NCBI RefSeq assembly: GCF_900156805.1
Contig: NZ_FTOQ01000008.1
Span: forward strand, 62,001-126,000
From: Roseivivax lentus
GTDB lineage: Bacteria > Pseudomonadota > Alphaproteobacteria > Rhodobacterales > Rhodobacteraceae
DNA length: 64,000 nt
Direction: 5' to 3'
Below the pieces are notes generated by a model that was not told where the DNA came from, did no database searches, and worked only from the letters and a program-made list of their open reading frames with translations. Shown piece by piece: positions 42,796-50,702 of this stretch (positions are counted from its first letter, which is position 1; every line of letters starts with the position of its first letter). The position numbers were made by a program, and so were the translations under genes.

Positions 42796-43680
42796 TTGGA
42801 CTCCCGCGCGCGCCTCGCCGGTCTCGCCGCGATCATCGCCGCGGCGATGCTCTGGGGCACCACCGGCACGCTGCAGACTCTGCTGCCGCCCGACCGCGCG
42901 CCGCTCGCGGTGGGCGCGCTGCGTCTTCTCGTCGGCGCCTGCGGGCTTCTGGCGCTGGCCGCGGCGCAACCGGCCTGCCGCCGGGCGCTGCGCACGCTGC
43001 CCCTTGCGGGCATCGTCTTCGCGGGCGCCGCCATCGGGCTCTACAACCTCTTGTTCTTCTGGGGCGTGACCGAGGCAGGTGTCGGCATCGGCACCGCGAT
43101 CACCATCGGCAGCGCGCCGTTCTGGGCCACCGCCTACGAGGTCTTCGTCCTGCGCCGGCTGCCCACGCCCCTGCGCGCGGGCGGGCTCGTCCTGTCGGTC
43201 GCGGGCGTGGCGCTTCTGGCGGGCTCGGATGCGCGCGGCGCGGCATCGGTCCTGGGAATCGCGCTGACCCTCGGCGCGGGCGCCTGCTATGCCGCCTATT
43301 CGCTCGCGACGAGCCGCATGGGCCATCGCGCGCCATCCACTGCCATTGCCGCGGCGACCTTCACGATGGCGGCGCTTTTCGCGCTGCCGGTCCTCTTCGT
43401 GCTGCCCCTGGCTTGGCTGGCCGCGCCCGGCGCGGCGCTGACCATCGGCGCGCTCGGCCTCGGCGCGACCGGGTTCGCCTACGCGCTCTACACCTGGGGG
43501 CTGACGCGGGTCGCGGCCTCGACCGCGGTGACCCTGGCCCTTGCGGAGCCCGTCACCGCCTGGCTGCTCGCCACCTTCCTCGTGGGTGAGCCCGTCAGCG
43601 CGCAGGGCGTCGCGGGCGCGCTTCTGGTGCTGGCTGGGCTTGCCGTCGTCGCCCTCTCGGGCACCCGCCGCGCCGCCTGA
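42796..43680 (+). CDS. DMT-superfamily transporter (EamA domains)
   Basis: A 294-residue membrane protein with ten predicted helices in two EamA repeats (AAMLWGTTGTLQTLLPP, FWGVTEAGVGIGTAITIGSA, YALYTWGLTRVAASTAVTLA, EPVTAWLLATFLVGEPVS). The start is a TTG 6 bp behind hisE, which suggests co-transcription. Substrate unknown; an amino-acid exporter would fit the neighbourhood, but that is inference. The stop abuts the convergent aminotransferase stop with no gap. Confidence 0.86.
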   Translation: MDSRARLAGLAAIIAAAMLWGTTGTLQTLLPPDRAPLAVGALRLLVGACGLLALAAAQPACRRALRTLPLAGIVFAGAAIGLYNLLFFWGVTEAGVGIGTAITIGSAPFWATAYEVFVLRRLPTPLRAGGLVLSVAGVALLAGSDARGAASVLGIALTLGAGACYAAYSLATSRMGHRAPSTAIAAATFTMAALFALPVLFVLPLAWLAAPGAALTIGALGLGATGFAYALYTWGLTRVAASTAVTLALAEPVTAWLLATFLVGEPVSAQGVAGALLVLAGLAVVALSGTRRAA

Positions 43681-44946
43681 TCAGAGGATCTTCGACATCG
43701 CCGCGAGGAAGGCCGCCACCTCGGCGCGCGTGTTGTAATGGCACATCGACACCCGCACCGCCGCCTCGAACCCGAGCGGCGTCAGGATGTTGCCGGAATA
43801 ATGATCGGCCTTGCGGATATGCACCCGCACGCCCTCCTCCTCCAGCGCCTCGACGATTTCCGCCGCAGGACGGCCCTCGGCGACGAAGGTCACGAGGCCC
43901 TCGCGATGGGCGTTCTCGACCCCGCCGATCACGGTGACGCCCGGCATTTCCGCCAGACCCGCAAGGTTGCCCGTGCCGTGCAGCATCGCCTCGCAGAGCA
44001 TCGCTTCCTGCGCCGCGATGGCCCGGCCCGCCGCCTCGATCCGCGCGCGGGGCTCGGTCGCGTCCGAGACCTCGCCGCCCAGCCAGTCGAAATGGGCCAC
44101 CACGTCCGACAGGGTCGCATAGGCGCCGGTATCCCGCGTGCCCAGCTCCCAGTTGCCCTCGGGCCCGCCCTTGAGCGCGTCGTGATCCAGCGCCGTCAGC
44201 CGGTCCGACGCCCAGGCCACCCCGTAGCCATGGCGCGAGAACACCTTGTAGGGCGAGATCACGTAGCCATCGACCCCCGCCGCCCTGAGGTCGATGCCGC
44301 CGTGACAGGCATGCTGGATGCCGTCCACGATGATGAAAGCCTCGGGCGCCGTGGCCCGGATGGCCGCCGCGATCGCCGCGATGTCGTTGCCGATCCCGGT
44401 CACCGGCGAGGTGTGCAGGATCGTCGCCACGCGCGTCTCCGGCGTGACCTTTGCGGCATAGGCCTCCGCCGTGACGCGGCCTTCGGCATCGTCATGGATG
44501 ACCTGCACATAAGGCTTGCCCGCCACGTCCGCCCAGCGCTGCGCGGCCGACCGCGAGGCGGGATGCTCCACCGACGATCCCAGCACGATGCCGCCCTCGG
44601 GCGCGCCGAGGCAGGCATCCCGAATGAGCCGGAACAGCAATTCGGTGCCCGATTCGCCCACGAAGACGCGGCCGCCCTCGGCATTGAAGAACAGTGCCGC
44701 GTCGGCCCGCGCGGTGTCGATGATCTCCTGCAGCTTTTTCGAGGCCGCGTTCATCCGGCCCTGGTTGTCCGGGATCGCGGCGAATTTGGCGCTGGTCTCG
44801 ACCGCCGATTTCAGCGTCAATGCGCCGCCCGCATTCTCGAAGAAGATGCGCGGCCCGGTCAGCGGGCATTCCTCCACATGGGCGAAGCGCGCGCGCACAC
44901 GCGCAATGAGCTGCCCATGGTCCTCAATCGGAACCGCCCCGGTCAA
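43681..44946 (-). CDS. Class V aminotransferase (cysteine-desulfurase-like)
   Basis: A 421-residue PLP fold-type I protein. It has FFENAGGALTLKSAVE, GESGTELLFRLIRD, the VDGIQHACHGGIDLRAAGVD segment (Asp and His contacting PLP), and the PLP Lys in YVISPYKVFSRHGYGVAW. Resemblance is to the Csd/isopenicillin-epimerase-like group, but no desulfurase Cys loop is evident, so the reaction is unknown. The start is a TTG overlapping the yacG stop (TTGA), with GGGGAG upstream. Confidence 0.82.
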   Translation of the reverse strand: MTGAVPIEDHGQLIARVRARFAHVEECPLTGPRIFFENAGGALTLKSAVETSAKFAAIPDNQGRMNAASKKLQEIIDTARADAALFFNAEGGRVFVGESGTELLFRLIRDACLGAPEGGIVLGSSVEHPASRSAAQRWADVAGKPYVQVIHDDAEGRVTAEAYAAKVTPETRVATILHTSPVTGIGNDIAAIAAAIRATAPEAFIIVDGIQHACHGGIDLRAAGVDGYVISPYKVFSRHGYGVAWASDRLTALDHDALKGGPEGNWELGTRDTGAYATLSDVVAHFDWLGGEVSDATEPRARIEAAGRAIAAQEAMLCEAMLHGTGNLAGLAEMPGVTVIGGVENAHREGLVTFVAEGRPAAEIVEALEEEGVRVHIRKADHYSGNILTPLGFEAAVRVSMCHYNTRAEVAAFLAAMSKIL

Positions 44947-45140
44947 TGCGTGCTCTCCCCGTCGTCGCGCGCCCGCGCGGCCAGCGCGGCGTCGAGCGCC
45001 TCTTCCACCTCCTCGGGGTCGGTCGACGGCACCGCGTAGGAACCCGAGAACCACCGCCCGAGATCGAGATCGGCACAGCGGCGCGAACAGAACGGCCGGT
45101 ACTTCGCGTCGCTTTTCTCCGAACAGATCGGACAGCTCAT
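44943..45140 (-). CDS. yacG: DNA gyrase inhibitor YacG
   Basis: A 65-residue zinc-binding protein with CPIC (residues 3-6) and the FCSRRCADLDLGRWFSGSY signature. E. coli YacG binds GyrB and blocks gyrase. It is overlapped on both sides: 4 bp with RNase E/G upstream and 4 bp with the aminotransferase downstream. The C-terminal acidic tail (STDPEEVEEALDAALAAR) is variable in the family. Confidence 0.9.
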   Translation of the reverse strand: MSCPICSEKSDAKYRPFCSRRCADLDLGRWFSGSYAVPSTDPEEVEEALDAALAARARDDGESTH

Positions 45141-46156
45141 CCCATCACCTCCCTGAGTGCGACGCGGTCGCGCTTGCGCTGCAATTCGATGTTGCCCATG
45201 GGCGTCCAGCCCACGAAGGTCGTCTCGACGCTGTCGGACTTGAGCGCGGCCCGCAAGACGCTCTCGATCTGCCGCCGCTCCTTTTTCGGGAACGGCGCGG
45301 GGTCGATGACGATGACGCCGCCGAGGCCCCGCAGACGCAATTGCCGCGGCAGGTCGCGCAGGGCCGCGATGGTCGCCTTCAGCCCCGCCGCGGGCGAAGT
45401 GTCTCCGCCGGTATTCACGTCGACCGCCACCAGCGCCCGGGTTTCCTCCACCGCCATGGTGCCCGCGCCCTTCAGCGGGACCACGGGCGAGGCCAGCGCC
45501 TCCAGCGCATCGGCGGCGCCGGTGATCTCGAAGGCGTCCGGGCCCTCGACCACATCCGCCGGCATCACCCATTCCCGCCAGGCCCGCAGGCTCGGGCTGT
45601 CGCCCTCCAGCAGCACCTCGGCCTCGCGGCCCTGATCGCCCGCCACCTGGTCCGCGACCTCCTGCATCGCGCGGATATCCTCTGCGATCTCGGCGGGATC
45701 GGCCCCGGCGCAGGACGAGCGCAGGATCAGGCCCGCCGTGCCCTCCATCACCTCGTGGGCGATCTCGAGCAGCGCGTCGCGCGTCTCCTCGTCGCGGATC
45801 TGGCGCGAGACGTTCAGCCCCGGCGCGTCCGGCGTGACGATGGCGTAGCGCGACTTGAACAGCAGCTTCGTCGTGACCGGCACCGCCTTGCCGGGCTCCG
45901 CATGGCCGGTGACCTGCACGATCAGCGCGTCGCCCGGTGCCACGCCCTTGATCTGGCGCAGGTAGACCGGGCCGTCCGGCGTGTCGCAGAAGATGCCGCC
46001 CTGGCCCTTCATGGGCCGCCGCGCGATGGCGCGGTAGATGGTGCCGGGGGCCGGCTGGTCGCCCGCGACGAACAGATCGTCGAGCCGCCCGTCCACCATC
46101 AGCGCCGCCGCTTCGCGGCCCGCGATCTCGCCCAATGCGATCTGTGCGCCCTTCAT
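45137..46156 (-). CDS. Ribonuclease E/G, short form
   Basis: A 339-residue RNase E/G catalytic protein. An S1-like N-terminal part ([20 protein letters not shown] ... [21 protein letters not shown]) precedes 5'-sensor and DNase-I-like domains with metal-binding Asp residues in [10 protein letters not shown] and [19 protein letters not shown]. It stops right after [18 protein letters not shown], before the CPxCxG zinc-link that joins protomers in RNase E. Length is well under E. coli RNase G (about 490). It overlaps maf and yacG by 4 bp each. Confidence 0.88.
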   Translation of the reverse strand: MKGAQIALGEIAGREAAALMVDGRLDDLFVAGDQPAPGTIYRAIARRPMKGQGGIFCDTPDGPVYLRQIKGVAPGDALIVQVTGHAEPGKAVPVTTKLLFKSRYAIVTPDAPGLNVSRQIRDEETRDALLEIAHEVMEGTAGLILRSSCAGADPAEIAEDIRAMQEVADQVAGDQGREAEVLLEGDSPSLRAWREWVMPADVVEGPDAFEITGAADALEALASPVVPLKGAGTMAVEETRALVAVDVNTGGDTSPAAGLKATIAALRDLPRQLRLRGLGGVIVIDPAPFPKKERRQIESVLRAALKSDSVETTFVGWTPMGNIELQRKRDRVALREVMG

Positions 46157-46734
46157 GCCGCCTCCTCCGTCCAGATGGGGTGGCCCGCCGCCTGCAGGAG
46201 CTGCGCGGTTTCCGCGAGCGGCAGGCCGACGATGGCCGAATAGGAGCCCGACATCCACGGGATCAGCGCAGCCGCCGGTCCCTGGATGGCGTAGCCGCCC
46301 GCCTTTCCCTGCCAGTCGCCGGTGGCGAGGTAGCCGTTCACCTCGATATCGGACAGGGCCTTCATCTTCACCTGGCTCATCACGTCGCGCTCCCAGATTC
46401 GGTCGCCGCGCCGCACCGCCACCGCCGTCACCACCCGGTGCCGCCGTCCGGACAGCGCCCAGAGGAAGGCCGCCGCCTCGCCCGCATCTTCGGGCTTGCC
46501 GAGGATGCGGCGGCCCAGCGCGACGGTCGTGTCTGCACAGAGCACGATATCGTCCGGCTCCGCCGCGACCGCGCGGACCTTCTCGCGCGCGATCCGCTGG
46601 CAATAGGGCCGCGGCAACTCGCCCTTGCCGGGCGTCTCGTCGATTTCGGGCGGGCGCACCGCGTCCGGCACCACGCCAAGCGTGGCGAGAAGCTCCAGCC
46701 GCCGCGGGCTGCCCGATCCCAGAATGAGCGCCAT
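46153..46734 (-). CDS. maf: Maf-family nucleotide pyrophosphatase
   Basis: A 193-residue house-cleaning hydrolase of non-canonical nucleotides. Signature [18 protein letters not shown], catalytic Asp in [10 protein letters not shown], and [15 protein letters not shown] near the C-terminus. ATG 46734 follows GGGGGA; a Met six codons upstream lacks a ribosome-binding site. YceF-type 7-methyl-GTP or YhdE-type dTTP/UTP specificity cannot be told. Confidence 0.93.
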   Translation of the reverse strand: MALILGSGSPRRLELLATLGVVPDAVRPPEIDETPGKGELPRPYCQRIAREKVRAVAAEPDDIVLCADTTVALGRRILGKPEDAGEAAAFLWALSGRRHRVVTAVAVRRGDRIWERDVMSQVKMKALSDIEVNGYLATGDWQGKAGGYAIQGPAAALIPWMSGSYSAIVGLPLAETAQLLQAAGHPIWTEEAA

Positions 46735-46806
46735 GATGCGTCCCCCAGACATGCGAGAGGGGCCCGGAGGCCCCTGTCATCGCCGATCCCGATCTTGCGG
46801 TTCGGC

Positions 46807-47025
46807 TTACTTGAAGCGGTAGTTGATCCGCCCCTTGGTCAGGTCGTAAGGCGTCATTTCCACCTGGACCTTGTCGCCAGCCAGAACCCGGATGCGGTTC
46901 TTGCGCATCTTGCCTGCCGTATGCGCGATGATCTCATGGCCGTTTTCTAGCTCGACCCGGAACGTCGCATTCGGCAGGAGTTCCTTCACGACACCGGGAA
47001 ATTCGAGCGTATCTTCCTTGGCCAT
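46807..47025 (-). CDS. infA: Translation initiation factor IF-1
   Basis: A 72-residue S1/OB-fold protein, nearly the textbook sequence ([20 protein letters not shown] ... [20 protein letters not shown]-type core, ending KGRINYRFK). It binds the 30S A site. An AGGAGAG sits just upstream. A hairpin AGGGGCC-TCCG-GGCCCCT lies between it and maf, without a T-tract. Confidence 0.98.
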   Translation of the reverse strand: MAKEDTLEFPGVVKELLPNATFRVELENGHEIIAHTAGKMRKNRIRVLAGDKVQVEMTPYDLTKGRINYRFK

Positions 47026-47121
47026 GGTCTCTCCTGCATTGGGGTTTGCACCGCTCCCCGAGGGAAAGCGATGCGATGCGCGGTAAATGAGCCCGTTTCA
47101 AGCTTTTTTCAAGAGGCAATA

Positions 47122-48042
47122 TCACCGGAGCCGCTGCAGTGCGGCAATGCCGTCGCGGCCTGTCTGGTCCGCCCAATGCGCCCGGTTCAGCACGACGCCA
47201 TCCGCGCGCACCGCCGCGACCTGCGCGGGATCGACCCGCGCATAGGTCCAGCCGGGCGCGTTCAGCCTGCCCTCGGCCAGCACGCCCGTGGCCGGAAAGC
47301 CCGTATCCGGCGGGCCGAAGACGCCGCCCGCGCCGCAATTGGTGTCCACCGCCTCAGACCAGGGGGCATCGCCCACGGTCGAGGCCATGACCGCGATGCA
47401 TTGCGCCTCGAGCGCGCGGGCCGTGGCCCCGATCCGCACCCGCCAATAGCCCGTCAGCGCCTCTGTGCAGGAGGGCATGAGCAGGATCTCGGCCTCCGAC
47501 AGCGCGCGGCCCAGCAGCGGGTATTCCCCGTCATAGCAGATGAGGATGCCGATCCGCCCCAGCGCCGTGTCGAAAAGGCGCAGCGGGCCGCCCGGCACGA
47601 CGCCCCAGACCTCGCGCTCAAACCGGGTCATGATCTGCTTGTCCTGCACGCCGATCTGCCCGTCCGGTGTGAAAAGCCGCGCGCGGTTCACCGGGCGCGG
47701 CCCGATCTCCGGATCGAAGACCGGCGCGGAGGCCGCGAGGATGTGCACGCCGTGCCGCATGGCCAGATCGCGGTGCAGCGCGTCGGCCTCGGGGATCCGG
47801 GCCGACACCGCGTGCAGCGAGGCCTCTAGATCGCCCGCCACCTCCGGGCCTGCCAGCGTGGCCAGCTCCATCGCGCCGTATTCGGGAAAGACCAGAAGCT
47901 GCGCGCCCTGCCCCGCGGCCTCGGCCACCCAGGCCTCGATCTTGGCGGCATAGGCGGCCCAGTCTGGCAGCTGGTCCATCGGGTAGGCGGCGGTCGCGAC
48001 GATGAAGGCGGCCGCGCTGCCCGACCGCAGGTCTTCAGACAA
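47122..48042 (-). CDS. Carbon-nitrogen hydrolase (nitrilase superfamily)
   Basis: A 306-residue amidase-like protein with the catalytic Glu-Lys-Cys triad visible: Glu in [11 protein letters not shown], Lys in [12 protein letters not shown], Cys in [11 protein letters not shown]. The substrate is unknown (amide, nitrile or carbamoyl compound). Its start overlaps the CoA-transferase B stop by 8 bp, making it the last gene of that operon. Confidence 0.9.
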   Translation of the reverse strand: MSEDLRSGSAAAFIVATAAYPMDQLPDWAAYAAKIEAWVAEAAGQGAQLLVFPEYGAMELATLAGPEVAGDLEASLHAVSARIPEADALHRDLAMRHGVHILAASAPVFDPEIGPRPVNRARLFTPDGQIGVQDKQIMTRFEREVWGVVPGGPLRLFDTALGRIGILICYDGEYPLLGRALSEAEILLMPSCTEALTGYWRVRIGATARALEAQCIAVMASTVGDAPWSEAVDTNCGAGGVFGPPDTGFPATGVLAEGRLNAPGWTYARVDPAQVAAVRADGVVLNRAHWADQTGRDGIAALQRLR

Positions 48043-48661
48043 TTTTGGCGTCAGTGGCCGCGATGATGTCCTCGCGGGTCACACCCGGGGCGCATTCCTG
48101 GATGTGCAGACCCTTGTGGGTCACGTCCAGCACGCCGAGATTGGTGATGATACGGTCCACGACCCCCTTGCCGGTCAGCGGCAGGGTGCATTCCTTCAGC
48201 AGCTTCGATTCGCCCGCCTTGTTCTGGTGATCCATCACCACGACGACCCGCTGCACGCCCGCGACGAGGTCCATCGCGCCGCCCATGCCCTTCACCAGCT
48301 TGCCGGGGATCATCCAGTTCGCCAAGTCGCCCTTCTCGGACACTTCCATGGCGCCGAGGATGGCCGCCGCGATCTTGCCGCCGCGAATCATGCCGAACGA
48401 GGTGGCGCTGTCGAAATAGGAGGTCTCGGGCAGCTCCGTGATGGTCTGCTTGCCGGCATTGATGAGATCCGGGTCCTCTTCGCCCTCATAGGGAAAGGGG
48501 CCCATGCCCAGCATGCCGTTTTCCGATTGCAGCGTGACGGTCACGCCTTCGGGGATGTAGTTCGGCACCAGCGTCGGGATGCCGATGCCGAGATTCACAT
48601 AGGTGCCGTCTTCGAGTTCCTGGGCGGCACGCGCCGCCATCTGTTCACGATCCCAAGGCAT
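48035..48661 (-). CDS. scoB: 3-oxoacid (succinyl) CoA-transferase subunit B
   Basis: A 208-residue subunit carrying the catalytic Glu in [14 protein letters not shown]. Other family segments: [39 protein letters not shown]. With subunit A it moves CoA from succinyl-CoA to acetoacetate, linking ketone bodies or PHB breakdown to the TCA cycle. Three bases separate it from the LOV kinase gene. Confidence 0.93.
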   Translation of the reverse strand: MPWDREQMAARAAQELEDGTYVNLGIGIPTLVPNYIPEGVTVTLQSENGMLGMGPFPYEGEEDPDLINAGKQTITELPETSYFDSATSFGMIRGGKIAAAILGAMEVSEKGDLANWMIPGKLVKGMGGAMDLVAGVQRVVVVMDHQNKAGESKLLKECTLPLTGKGVVDRIITNLGVLDVTHKGLHIQECAPGVTREDIIAATDAKIV

Positions 48662-48664
48662 GTC

Positions 48665-49723
48665 TCATGCTCCTTTTTTTGCGAGGTCGTGCGGGTGCAC
48701 GGGCACGTCGACCATGACGACGGTGCCCGCCGCGCCGCGCGCGACATTGATGGTTGCATCGAGCCCGTCGAGCAGCGAGGCGATCAGCCGACCGCCCACC
48801 GTGTTGTTCGAGGGCCAGTCGATCTTGGCCGGGATGCCGACCCCGTCATCGGACAGGATCAGCCGCAATCCCCCCGCCGCGAGCTTGGTCACCCGCAGGT
48901 CGACGAAGCCGCTGTCGAGGCCGACGAAGGCATGCGAAAAGGCGTTGGACAGCGTCTCGGACAGGATCAGCGCGATCCTCAGCGCGTCGTCCAGCCCGAC
49001 CTCCATCTGTTCGAATTGCTGCACCACGCGGATGCCGGGGCGGCTTTCGTGATGGGTCACGTTCGCGGCGATGCGGCTCAACAGCGCCCCGAGATCGAGC
49101 CCGGCACGGTCCAGTTCGCGGTCGGCCTTCTGCATCTCCTCGTAGACGAGCTGGATGCAATCGAGCCGCCGCGGCATGGCCTCGATCTCGGTCATGGGCT
49201 CGGTGAGGTTCTCGCGGATATCCGGATGGGCGATATTGCGCAGGATCAGCCCGAGGTCGCCATGCACCCGGCCCAGCAGCAGGTCGAGAATGGTGTCGTT
49301 AGAGACCGACTCGTCCTCATCTTCGCGCAATTCCTTCTGGAAGCCGAGGAAATACAACGGGTTGCCCTGCTCGTCGAGGATCGGCGCGATGGTCAGCCGG
49401 TTCAGGAACGGCTGCCCCGAGGCCCGGTAGTTCAGGATATCGACCGACACTTCGCGGCCGTTCTCCACGGCGGTTCGGATGCGGTCCACGTCGGTCTTGC
49501 GGGTCCGCTCGCCCTGCAGGAAGCGGCAGTTCCGCCCGATGACCGACGACCGCGCGTACCCGGTGATCCGCTCGAACGCGTCGTTGACGTAGACGATCGG
49601 ATTGTCGGGCACCTGCGGATTGGTGATGACGATCGCAAGCGACAGGCGCGAAAAGCCCGCCATTGCCGAACGCTCGTCGAGGACCGAACTCAATCGCCTG
49701 GATTTCACCGCAGCGCCCGCCAT
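48665..49723 (-). CDS. LOV-domain blue-light sensor histidine kinase
   Basis: A 352-residue soluble protein. Residues about 25-132 are a LOV domain with the flavin-adduct Cys66 in GRNCRFLQG. A HisKA_2-like dimerisation segment (about 145-215) and an HATPase_c domain (N-box SETLSNAFSHAF, SDDGVGIP, TVGGRLI) follow. The segment aligned with the usual HRVKNNL phosphoacceptor reads G151-RVHGDL, so the usual His is missing; H154 is the nearest. It has no membrane helix and no adjacent response regulator. It sits between the two CoA-transferase subunit genes with 3-bp gaps on each side. Confidence 0.9.
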   Translation of the reverse strand: MAGAAVKSRRLSSVLDERSAMAGFSRLSLAIVITNPQVPDNPIVYVNDAFERITGYARSSVIGRNCRFLQGERTRKTDVDRIRTAVENGREVSVDILNYRASGQPFLNRLTIAPILDEQGNPLYFLGFQKELREDEDESVSNDTILDLLLGRVHGDLGLILRNIAHPDIRENLTEPMTEIEAMPRRLDCIQLVYEEMQKADRELDRAGLDLGALLSRIAANVTHHESRPGIRVVQQFEQMEVGLDDALRIALILSETLSNAFSHAFVGLDSGFVDLRVTKLAAGGLRLILSDDGVGIPAKIDWPSNNTVGGRLIASLLDGLDATINVARGAAGTVVMVDVPVHPHDLAKKGA

Positions 49724-49726
49724 GGT

Positions 49727-50428
49727 TCAGGCCGCTTTCTTCCGCGTGGTGACCTTCTCGATGCGCTTTTCATGCGCACCCTGGATCAGCCGGTGCACGT
49801 AGACGCCCGGCAGGTGGATGTTGTCGGGGTCGAGTTCTCCGGGCTGGACGATCTCTTCCACCTCGACCACGCAGGTCTTGCCGCACATGGCCGCGGGCGG
49901 ATTGAAGTTCCGCGCGGTCTTGCGGAAGACGAGGTTGCCGGTCGTGTCGGCCTTCCACGCCTTGACGATGGAGAGGTCCGCGAAGATGCCGCGCTCGAGG
50001 ATGTAGTTCTCGCCGTCGAACTCCTTCACTTCCTTGCCCTCGGCGATCTGCGTGCCGTAGCCGGTCTTGGTGTAGAAGCCCGGAATACCCGCGCCGCCCG
50101 CGCGCATCCGCTCCGCGAGCGTGCCCTGCGGGGTGAATTCCAGCTCCAGTTCGCCCGACAGGTACTGGCGCATGAATTCCGCGTTCTCGCCCACATAGGA
50201 CGAGATCATCTTCTTCACCTGCCGCGTCTGCAGCAGGATGCCGATGCCGAAATCGTCCACACCCGCATTGTTCGACGCGAAGGTCAGGTTCTTGACACCG
50301 GATTGCTTGATCGCCTCCAGAAGCAACTCGGGAATGCCGCAGAGGCCGAAGCCCCCGGCCGCAATCAGCATGTCGTCGTGCAACAGACCCTCGAGCGCCT
50401 CGGCAGCGGAATTGTAGACTTTCTGCAT
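49727..50428 (-). CDS. scoA: 3-oxoacid (succinyl) CoA-transferase subunit A
   Basis: A 233-residue subunit with [51 protein letters not shown] and [20 protein letters not shown]. It heads the operon scoA-LOV kinase-scoB-nitrilase. The 274-bp gap upstream (50429-50702) lies between topA's end and this start, probably holds the promoter, and has no gene. Confidence 0.94.
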   Translation of the reverse strand: MQKVYNSAAEALEGLLHDDMLIAAGGFGLCGIPELLLEAIKQSGVKNLTFASNNAGVDDFGIGILLQTRQVKKMISSYVGENAEFMRQYLSGELELEFTPQGTLAERMRAGGAGIPGFYTKTGYGTQIAEGKEVKEFDGENYILERGIFADLSIVKAWKADTTGNLVFRKTARNFNPPAAMCGKTCVVEVEEIVQPGELDPDNIHLPGVYVHRLIQGAHEKRIEKVTTRKKAA

Positions 50429-50702
50429 GGAAGTCTTCCCCCGTAAGCGTTGATTTCCGCCCGTTTGTGGCGAGCGCCCGGGGTGAAGTCAATGCAAACG
50501 CAGCATCGATGCAAAGGGCAGGCCCGACGGTCCCGGCGGGATCCTGCAGCCCTGCATGATGCCCGCAATCCCCGGCGTGGCTGTCGAGCTGCGGCGGCGC
50601 GCGGCCAGTGCGGCGCAAGCATGACGCGCACGCCTCCCGGGGCGGCATCGCCGCCCACTGGGCCGATTGTGCACGCCGCGTCTGCCCGGCGCGCCCGGGC
50701 GT

